In this document: piece by piece, positions 35,818 through 41,607 of the stretch
Layout: each line of letters opens with the position of its first letter
How positions within the stretch are numbered: position 1 is the stretch's first letter
Assembly: GCA_028289365.1 (NCBI GenBank)
Contig: JANQQM010000091.1
Span: 1 to 41,607, forward strand
Direction: 5' to 3'
Origin: Salaquimonas sp.
Lineage (GTDB): Bacteria; Pseudomonadota; Alphaproteobacteria; Rhizobiales; Rhizobiaceae
Length of the DNA stretch: 41,607 bases
Position numbers and translations under genes: made by a program
Notes under the pieces: model-generated
Database searches by the model: none
What the model was told of the DNA's origin: nothing
The model's input: only the letters and a program-made list of their open reading frames with translations

Positions 35818-37590
35818 TCACACCAATTGTTTGCCCTTTTCGTCAATTGCAGTAGCAACAGCCTCGTCGGAAGCATCATCAGGCAACAACATCTCATTAT
35901 GTGCCTTGCCGGATGGGATCATCGGGAAGCAATTGGCCAAATTTGCCACGCGGCAATCAAAGATTACCGGCTTGTCGACCTCGATCATCTCCATGATCGC
36001 ATCATCAAGTTCGGCGGGTTTCTCGGCCCGGATACCAACCGCGCCATAGGCTTCAGCCAGCTTGACGAAATCAGGCAAGGCTTCGGTATAGGAATGGGAC
36101 AATCGATTACCGTGCAGCAATTGCTGCCATTGGCGCACCATGCCCATATATTGATTGTTCATGATGAATATCTTTATCGGCGCCTCAAACTGAGCCGCAC
36201 ACGACATTTCCTGCATGTTCATCAAGACCGAGGCGTCACCGGCAATATCAATGACCAGCGCATCGGGGTGGGCGATCTGTACGCCCAAAGCCGCCGGCAG
36301 GCCATAGCCCATCGTACCCAATCCGCCCGACGTCATCCATCGGTTCGGCTCGTCAAACTGGTAGAACTGGGCTGCCCACATCTGGTGCTGTCCAACCTCG
36401 GTCGTGATATACGCATTCTTGTCCTTGGTCAGTTCATACAATCGTTCGATTGCATATTGCGGCATGATCACATCTTTAGAATTCTTGTAGTCAAGACATC
36501 TGCGATCACGCCATTCACCGATTTGAGCCCACCAAGCATCCAGTGCGGCCTTGTCGGGTTTTGTGGCATGGGCACGCCACAGGCGGACCATGTCTTCCAG
36601 GACATGCGCAACATCGCCGATGATCGGGACATCAACACGGACATTCTTGTTGATCGAGGATGGATCGATATCGATATGGATCTTCTTCGAATTGGGAGAA
36701 AAACCGTCGATCCGCCCGGTTATGCGATCGTCAAACCTCGCGCCGATACAGACCATGACATCGCAATCATGCATCGCCCAATTTGCCTCATAGGTTCCGT
36801 GCATCCCCAACATGCCGAGCCAATTGTCACCGGACGCCGGATAAGCACCCAGCCCCATCAGCGTGGAGGTGATCGGAAAATTCGTGATGCTGACCAATTC
36901 ACGCAGCAGATGGCTTGCTTCCTTGCCCGAATTGATGACGCCGCCACCGGTGTAGATGATGGGTTTTTTGGCATTCGCCATCAGCTCGACCGCTTCCTGG
37001 ATCTGGCTCAATTCACCATTGACCCGGGGAACATAGCTGGTGTGCTTGAATTGGCTCTTGGGTATGTAGGTACCCATCGCGAACTGCACATCCTTGGGAA
37101 TATCAATCAGAACGGGGCCAGGCCGTCCATTCGCAGCGACATAAAATGCTTCATGGATCACCAGCGGAAGTTCCTCAACGCTCCGAACCAGCCAATTATG
37201 CTTGGTGCACGGCCGGGTAATACCAACCGTATCTGCTTCCTGGAAGGCATCAGAACCGATGAGTGGGGTCGGCACCTGCCCGGTCAGGCAAACAAGCGGA
37301 ATGGAATCCATCAGCGCATCTTGCAGCGCCGTGACCATATTTGTCGCACCGGGGCCAGACGTTACCAGAACGACACCGGGTTTGCCGGTTGATCTGGCAT
37401 AACCTTCTGCAGCATGTCCTGCACCTTGCTCGTGACGAACAAGAATGTGCTGGATCTCTTCCTGCTGGAAGATTTCGTCATAGATTGGAAGGACCGCTCC
37501 GCCCGGATATCCAAAGACAGTATCAACACCGTTTTCTGCCAATGCACGGATAACCATCTCGGCACCGCTCATTTCCTGTTTCTCACTCAT
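35818..37590 (-). CDS. ilvI: acetolactate synthase large (catalytic) subunit
   Basis: A 590-residue thiamine diphosphate enzyme that joins two pyruvates, or pyruvate and 2-oxobutyrate, in the first common step of valine, leucine and isoleucine synthesis. The N-terminal FGYPGGAVLPIYDEI includes the motif region, with the activating glutamate in VRHEQGAGHAAEGYARSTGKPG. The ThDP motif is GDASVLMNMQEMSCAAQFEAPIKIFIMNNQ near 440. The start at ATG 37590 lies 75 bp after the attenuator terminator. Antisense frames as long as 537 codons over this gene are shadows. Confidence 0.98.
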   Translation of the reverse strand: MSEKQEMSGAEMVIRALAENGVDTVFGYPGGAVLPIYDEIFQQEEIQHILVRHEQGAGHAAEGYARSTGKPGVVLVTSGPGATNMVTALQDALMDSIPLVCLTGQVPTPLIGSDAFQEADTVGITRPCTKHNWLVRSVEELPLVIHEAFYVAANGRPGPVLIDIPKDVQFAMGTYIPKSQFKHTSYVPRVNGELSQIQEAVELMANAKKPIIYTGGGVINSGKEASHLLRELVSITNFPITSTLMGLGAYPASGDNWLGMLGMHGTYEANWAMHDCDVMVCIGARFDDRITGRIDGFSPNSKKIHIDIDPSSINKNVRVDVPIIGDVAHVLEDMVRLWRAHATKPDKAALDAWWAQIGEWRDRRCLDYKNSKDVIMPQYAIERLYELTKDKNAYITTEVGQHQMWAAQFYQFDEPNRWMTSGGLGTMGYGLPAALGVQIAHPDALVIDIAGDASVLMNMQEMSCAAQFEAPIKIFIMNNQYMGMVRQWQQLLHGNRLSHSYTEALPDFVKLAEAYGAVGIRAEKPAELDDAIMEMIEVDKPVIFDCRVANLANCFPMIPSGKAHNEMLLPDDASDEAVATAIDEKGKQLV

Positions 37591-37665
37591 CGTCCTGTTC
37601 CTGCTTGCCGGCTTTAACCGGGTTTGTTGTTGGGGTTCTTAACCTGAACCCGCGACTTGGCCAAT

Positions 37666-37687
37666 AAAAAAGGCCCCTTTCGGAGCC
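37666..37687 (-). terminator. intrinsic terminator of the ilvI attenuator
   Basis: On the minus strand GGCTCC-GAAA-GGGGCC forms a 6-bp stem with one G-U pair and a GAAA tetraloop, immediately followed by six Ts. It lies 33 bp after the leader peptide stop and 75 bp before ilvI, exactly where an attenuator terminator is expected. Confidence 0.85.
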
Positions 37688-37719
37688 TTGTTGCGCACAC
37701 GCTGCATAATGCGGCGGAC

Positions 37720-37773
37720 TTATCGTCCCGCCACGCGTGTACGCATACCTACCACAAGAATTTTCTTCGTCAT
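37720..37773 (-). CDS. ilvIH leader peptide (attenuation)
   Basis: A 17-residue peptide, MTKKILVVGMRTRVAGR, with codons ATT CTT GTG GTA in a row and another GTG later. AGGTGA lies just upstream of the ATG. Ribosome stalling at Ile/Leu/Val codons when these charged tRNAs are scarce would prevent formation of the downstream terminator. The end of the reading frame and the stop codon fall in a hairpin (GGCGGGAC / GTCCGCC) that is part of the competing structures. The peptide itself is unlikely to have a function. Confidence 0.85.
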   Translation of the reverse strand: MTKKILVVGMRTRVAGR

Positions 37774-37796
37774 TTCACCTGTCCTATAACGCGGCG

Positions 37797-37825
37797 ACAT
37801 TAGCTGCGGACTTTCACAACGTCAA
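37797..37825 (-). promoter_or_regulatory. sigma70-type promoter of the ilvIH operon
   Basis: On the minus strand TTGACG (37820-37825) and TAATGT (37797-37802) are separated by 17 bp, a near-consensus arrangement. They sit 24 bp upstream of the leader peptide ATG, leaving a short untranslated leader. Confidence 0.7.
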
Positions 37826-37863
37826 CCACCTATTGGAATGTTGTGTCTGTATGCAATATTGTC

Positions 37864-39051
37864 TTACGCCGCGACGCGATTTCTTCCATTCCGTTTTGCT
37901 TCATACAGCTTGCGATCTGCAGCGGTGAACAGATCCTCGCCATGTTGCTCACCATTTGCATTGGTGGCGACGCCGATTGAAACGGTCGGCCTCAATATCA
38001 CATTGCCAATATCCACCCGCAACTCCTGGATTGCCTCACGGTACCGTTCCGCAACCTTCAGCAACCGCTCCTCGGTAACATAGGGTGTAAGCACCGCAAA
38101 TTCCTCACCACCGATACGGGCAATGACATCATGCTCGCGGGTAATCGCCTTCAGCCGCAGCGAAATCTCCTTTAGAAGCAAATCACCAGCATCATGACCG
38201 TGGTTGTCATTGACGGATTTGAAATGATCCAGATCCAGGACCAGCAGCCCCAATTGACTGCCGACTGCATTGAATTCCTCAAGATAGCTCTCAAGCGCCT
38301 GTTCAAAATAGCGCCTATTGTGCAAACCGGTCAGGGGGTCGGTGGATGCCTGTTTTTCAAAGGAATCCGCCCGCACTGTAATATCGGCCTGTTCTTTCCG
38401 ATAATGCCTGAACATCGGTATGATCAAGCCCAGATAAACCATCAGCGCCGATGCCAGAAGACCGAACGCATAAAGCAGTTTCTTGATTGTCCGCGCACTG
38501 GCATCTCCAACAGGAAGGGTAATCTCGCGGATACCGATCACGTCACCCTTTTTGTAACTCGAAAAACCGAGAACCTCGCACTGGCTGCAATCACGAAACG
38601 CCTTTAAGGGCTCTGCCATGCGAATGAAATTTGCATCGGCTTCTTCCACAAATTCCTCGCTGGGAGTACTCTCGCCATTTCTGGCAGCCGCCAGTGCATT
38701 TTTTCGAAATTCATTTTCACCATCCGAAACGCCGGCAAAATTCGGATGATCCGAATAGACCTTGAAACTTGCACCTATACCCAAATTCCCGATCCGCTTG
38801 GAAACTTCGTCCAGACGGGTATGAAACTGGATCATCCCATTCGCATCCATCGAACCCGAATGCAGCACCTTATCCTTGGAAAAATCATCTGTCGCAGCCA
38901 TGAGGACATTAGCTGTGGCACGCGCATTTCGCACTGGAGAACCCGAAACTTCCCTGAACGCCATGATGACCAGGACACATGCGAGCGAAATCAGTATCGC
39001 GTCCATTATCATGACGATATCAAAGTTCTTATTGGAAAATTTTGTTCTCAT
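37864..39051 (-). CDS. membrane diguanylate cyclase with periplasmic sensor
   Basis: A 395-residue protein from ATG 39051 with GGGGAAA upstream; the longer frame to 39087 is less likely. A membrane helix at about 17-35, a periplasmic sensor (about 36-190) and a second helix (about 195-215) lead to a GGDEF domain. Its RIGGEEFAVL (GGEEF variant, active in many enzymes) has an REHD inhibitory site five residues before it. The sensor contains CSQCEVLGF, like the haem-binding CxxCH of Tll0287-type domains but with Glu in place of His, so haem attachment is doubtful. It is located between miaA and the ilvIH leader. Confidence 0.9.
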   Translation of the reverse strand: MRTKFSNKNFDIVMIMDAILISLACVLVIMAFREVSGSPVRNARATANVLMAATDDFSKDKVLHSGSMDANGMIQFHTRLDEVSKRIGNLGIGASFKVYSDHPNFAGVSDGENEFRKNALAAARNGESTPSEEFVEEADANFIRMAEPLKAFRDCSQCEVLGFSSYKKGDVIGIREITLPVGDASARTIKKLLYAFGLLASALMVYLGLIIPMFRHYRKEQADITVRADSFEKQASTDPLTGLHNRRYFEQALESYLEEFNAVGSQLGLLVLDLDHFKSVNDNHGHDAGDLLLKEISLRLKAITREHDVIARIGGEEFAVLTPYVTEERLLKVAERYREAIQELRVDIGNVILRPTVSIGVATNANGEQHGEDLFTAADRKLYEAKRNGRNRVAA

Positions 39052-39104
39052 ATCGTTTCCCCAGTGGCCATACCCAAGCTGGAGCAATATGAACTAAATG
39101 TTTG

Positions 39105-39127
39105 AAAACCCAGTGAAAATACTGGGT
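39105..39127 (-). terminator. intrinsic terminator downstream of miaA
   Basis: On the minus strand ACCCAGT and ACTGGGT form a 7-bp stem around a 6-nt ATTTTC loop (39108-39127), followed by TTTTCAAAC. It begins 27 bp after the miaA stop codon. Confidence 0.65.
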
Positions 39128-39153
39128 AAACAGAACCCTAAGGAATACAAGAC

Positions 39154-40044
39154 TTATGTCTGTAATTCGTGCCGTTTCCACCCCTCCCCGACCTGGTTTC
39201 TAAACCAGGTGGATTGCCGTTTGGCATATTGCCGGGTTGCCGTTTTTGCCCGTTCAACGGCCACCGGCAGCTCGATTTCTCCGTTCAGATAGGCTTTCAG
39301 TTCGCGGACTCCGATTGCCTTCATCGCCGGAAGATTATCCGCCAATCCACGTTTCAGCAGGGCTTCTACCTCCTCAATCGCACCATGCTGGATCATCTCG
39401 TCAAATCGACGTTCGATACGTTCATGCAATACTGCGCGTGGTGGTTCGACGATAAATTTCAGAAGGTTTTCGTCTTGCAGGACCGGTGCCTCAAGACGAC
39501 GTTCCTGCCACTGGGATAGCGGAACGCCAGTACTGTCAAATACCTCCAGGGCGCGCACCAGCCTTTGAACATCTGACGGGCGGAGTTTTCTTGCCCCCTC
39601 GTCATCCCGGCGCGCCAATTCGCCATGCAATTTCTGCGGCGTTTGGGCTGCAAAATCACGCCAATAGTTCCGAATGGCCGGATCAGGTTCGGGGATATCC
39701 GACAACCCCTCCAGCAATGCCTTGAAGTAGAGACCGGTTCCACCCGTCAGTATCGGCACATTGCCTGCATCGCGAATTTCGGGAATCAGGGAACGCATTT
39801 CCCTTAGCCACTGGGCGACCGAATAGGCATGTGCCGGGTCAACATGGCCGTAGAGGTAATGCGGGGCCCGATCCAGCTCACCCTTTCCAGGCCTGGCTGT
39901 CAGCACCTTCAAACCACTATAAACCTGGCTGGCATCGGCATTGACGACGGCGCCGCCGTGTCTTTCTGCCAGCTCCAACGCCAGGCTGCTCTTGCCCGAA
40001 GCGGTCGGTCCAGCTATCAGGATCGCAAAAGGGCGATCAGACAT
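39154..40044 (-). CDS. miaA: tRNA dimethylallyltransferase
   Basis: A 296-residue enzyme from ATG 40044, with GAGGAG 7 nt upstream; TTG 40068 is an unsupported extension. It transfers a dimethylallyl group to A37 of tRNAs reading U-initial codons. The P-loop GPTASGKSSLALELAE begins near residue 11. The family motifs NADASQVYSGLKVLTARP, YLYGHVDPAHAYSVAQW and GGTGLYFKALLEGLSDIP follow, and the C-terminal TATRQYAKRQSTWFR is characteristic. It is divergent from serB. Confidence 0.97.
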   Translation of the reverse strand: MSDRPFAILIAGPTASGKSSLALELAERHGGAVVNADASQVYSGLKVLTARPGKGELDRAPHYLYGHVDPAHAYSVAQWLREMRSLIPEIRDAGNVPILTGGTGLYFKALLEGLSDIPEPDPAIRNYWRDFAAQTPQKLHGELARRDDEGARKLRPSDVQRLVRALEVFDSTGVPLSQWQERRLEAPVLQDENLLKFIVEPPRAVLHERIERRFDEMIQHGAIEEVEALLKRGLADNLPAMKAIGVRELKAYLNGEIELPVAVERAKTATRQYAKRQSTWFRNQVGEGWKRHELQT

Positions 40045-40088
40045 CTGCCCGCTCCTCGACGCACTCAATAAAAATACAGGTCAGGCCA

Positions 40089-40976
40089 ATGTCCCTGGTG
40101 GCAACGCTCATAGCCAATCCGAAAAACCCGGTTCTTTCTGAAGATATCTCGACTTCGGTCATGAAGGGCTTGCACTCGCATGCGGTCTATTGGCTCGCAG
40201 ACGGGGTCGCCTGCGACATTCCCTTGCCCGATAGCACAAATCAGGAAATAGCAGAAGAAATCATCGCGGAGATCATTGCTGATCAGTCGATAGACTTCGC
40301 AATCCAGCAGGCCGAGACGCGGCGAAAAAAGGCCCTGATCGCGGATATGGACTCAACCATGATCGATCAGGAATGCATCGACGAACTGGCCGATGAGGCC
40401 GGGTTTGGAATGCAGGTGGCCGAGATAACGGCGCGCGCGATGAACGGCGAGATCGAGTTCGAATCGGCATTGCGCGAACGCGTTTCTCTGCTCAAGGGAC
40501 TGCCGAAAACTGTCATCGGTCACGTCATTGAAAATCGCATCGATCTGGCTGCCGGCGGTAAACAGCTGGTCTCGACCATGCAGGCAAACGGCGCCTATTG
40601 TGCGCTCGTGTCAGGCGGCTTCACCCATTTTACCGGGGTGATCGCTGAAAAGCTGGGCTTCGACGAACATCAAGCCAACATCCTTGTGGAAGAAGACTCG
40701 GTCTTGGTCGGAAAGGTTCGTGACCCCATTCTCGGCCGTAAGGCCAAGGCGGAAGCCATCACTACCCTTTCAGAACGGCTCGGGATCGCCTCTCACGATT
40801 TTATCGCGGTTGGTGACGGTGCAAACGACCTGGCAATGCTGAAGCTTGCCGGCACCGGCGTTGCACTGCACGCAAAGCCGGTCGTCGCTGCCGAAGCTCA
40901 GTTCAGAATTGACCACGGTGATCTGACGGCACTTCTCTTCCTTCAAGGGTACCGCCAGTCGGATTTTGCTTCGTGA
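40089..40976 (+). CDS. serB: phosphoserine phosphatase
   Basis: A 295-residue HAD-family enzyme that releases serine from phosphoserine in the last step of serine synthesis. DMDSTMIDQECIDELAD near residue 87 carries the nucleophilic aspartate, VSGGFTHF near 176 the serine/threonine motif, and GDGANDLAMLKLAGTGVALHAKP near 238 the Mg-binding aspartates. Residues 1-80 form an extra ACT-like domain. It is divergent from miaA with 44 bp between starts and overlaps the downstream GNAT gene by 4 nt (GTGA). Confidence 0.97.
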   Translation: MSLVATLIANPKNPVLSEDISTSVMKGLHSHAVYWLADGVACDIPLPDSTNQEIAEEIIAEIIADQSIDFAIQQAETRRKKALIADMDSTMIDQECIDELADEAGFGMQVAEITARAMNGEIEFESALRERVSLLKGLPKTVIGHVIENRIDLAAGGKQLVSTMQANGAYCALVSGGFTHFTGVIAEKLGFDEHQANILVEEDSVLVGKVRDPILGRKAKAEAITTLSERLGIASHDFIAVGDGANDLAMLKLAGTGVALHAKPVVAAEAQFRIDHGDLTALLFLQGYRQSDFAS

Positions 40977-41566
40977 TCCCGCTGGAGACCGAAAATCTCA
41001 TCCTGAGAAACTGGACGGAATCCGATCAGAACCTGTTTCATGAGATCAATCATGACGAAGAGGTCATGAAGTATTTCCCGTTCCGCCGCGACGAAAAACA
41101 ATCTGCTGAATTGCTGCAGCGGTTAAAGCGTCACATAGACCGGAACGGATACGGATTTTGCGCAATTGAACTTAAGGACACAGGAACATGCGCAGGGTTC
41201 TGCGGTATCGAGAATACCGAAATCGAAAATGTCTTCCCGAAGGGCACAATCGAAATCGGGTGGCGGCTTTCGCGGCGGTATTGGGGACACGGTATCGCGA
41301 CGGAGGCTGGCCGTGCGTGGCTGGAGTTCGGGTTTGAAAACAAGGGTTTCCGGGAGATTGTTTCGTTTGCCGTTCACAACAATGAACGCTCGACGGCGGT
41401 CATGAAACGTCTCGGATTGAAGCTCCAGCCCGAAAAGGAATTCATGCATCCGTCGGTTCCCGACACCCACCCGCATCTTCAACGTCATGTGGTGTACTCG
41501 ATTACAGCCGACGAGTGGAGCGCACAAAGAAGAAGGGCGGTGTCACCACCGCCCACTGATTCCTAA
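40973..41566 (+). CDS. GNAT-family N-acetyltransferase (RimJ/RimL type)
   Basis: A 197-residue protein from GTG 40973, overlapping serB by 4 nt. The RimJ/RimL-like opening LETENLILRNWTESD is followed by the acetyl-CoA binding region IEIGWRLSRRYWGHGIATEAGRAWLEFGF and FAVHNNERSTAVMKRLGL. The likely targets are N-terminal amino groups or small amines. Translational coupling to serB suggests co-expression, but a functional link is not evident. The last 12 codons overlap a hairpin that looks like a terminator for the opposite strand. Confidence 0.9.
   Translation: MIPLETENLILRNWTESDQNLFHEINHDEEVMKYFPFRRDEKQSAELLQRLKRHIDRNGYGFCAIELKDTGTCAGFCGIENTEIENVFPKGTIEIGWRLSRRYWGHGIATEAGRAWLEFGFENKGFREIVSFAVHNNERSTAVMKRLGLKLQPEKEFMHPSVPDTHPHLQRHVVYSITADEWSAQRRRAVSPPPTDS
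41535..41554 (-). terminator. candidate terminator for a minus-strand gene entering from the right
   Basis: GGGCGGTG (41535-41542) and CACCGCCC (41547-41554) form a perfect 8-bp stem with a 4-nt loop. On the minus strand it is followed by TTCTTCTTTG. It lies inside the end of the plus-strand GNAT gene and just after the probable minus-strand stop at 41575. Confidence 0.55.
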
Positions 41567-41574
41567 AACCGGTG

Positions 41575-41607
41575 TTAGACTGTTTTCGCGGCCTCAAGCC
41601 TCAATAC
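41575..41607 (-). CDS. possible 3' end of an unidentified gene (partial)
   Basis: On the minus strand the frame from the window edge reads VLRLEAAKTV and stops at TAA 41575-41577. The hairpin at 41535-41554 would terminate its transcript. Ten codons are too few to identify a product. Confidence 0.35.
   Translation of the reverse strand, partial: VLRLEAAKTV

Noticed and set aside
35779-37392. 537-codon plus-strand open frame
   Set aside because: It lies entirely antisense to ilvI and ilvH, whose family motifs are unmistakable; the frame has low-complexity His/Arg/Asp content and no domain.

Overview
The window looks like a chromosomal segment of a marine-type alphaproteobacterium, most likely Hyphomicrobiales (Rhizobiales). 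This is inferred from a BA14K-family protein (a family typical of that order), an ilvI-ilvH-ilvC / miaA / serB set in alphaproteobacterial style, a tRNA gene with an encoded CCA, and frequent TTG/GTG starts. No rRNA, CRISPR array, intact IS element, integrase or phage gene is visible.

Left part (1-15.5 kb): a catabolic locus for an apparently sulfated sugar acid. It holds four type I sulfatases, three enolase-superfamily acid-sugar dehydratase/racemase-like proteins, a split UxaA-type hydro-lyase, a complete tripartite tricarboxylate transporter (TctC-TctB-TctA order) whose last gene overlaps a sulfatase by 4 nt, and an EamA transporter. None of the sulfatases has a signal peptide. The simplest reading is therefore import of a small sulfated acid by the TctABC-like system, cytoplasmic desulfation, then dehydration. 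A 222-bp divergent promoter region (10509-10730) carries a perfect 7-5-7 inverted repeat.

Middle part (15.5-20.6 kb): an island that differs from its surroundings. A minus-strand operon encodes a cysteine-rich predicted lipoprotein, a second exported cysteine-rich protein, a radical SAM/SPASM maturase with all expected cysteines, and a 98-residue cysteine-containing small protein whose strong ribosome binding site lies inside the maturase end. This resembles a RiPP or protein-modification system and is the best candidate for something undescribed. A SelA-like PLP enzyme follows on the other strand. Long non-coding stretches on both sides contain what look like decayed copies of an intergenic repeat.

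Right part (20.9-41.6 kb): mostly housekeeping genes, beginning at a tRNA-Lys(CTT) whose 3' end points to the accessory side. It contains a Nudix hydrolase and EEP phosphoesterase pair, BA14K protein, a PLP aminotransferase, a VOC/HxlR divergent pair, ilvC, pdxJ, a GGDEF-EAL protein, a RecD-like helicase, a LysE exporter, an SDR, two further GGDEF proteins, ilvIH, miaA, serB and two GNAT acetyltransferases. Upstream of ilvI there is a clear transcription attenuator: a sigma70 promoter, a 17-codon leader peptide with consecutive Ile-Leu-Val-Val codons, and an intrinsic terminator.
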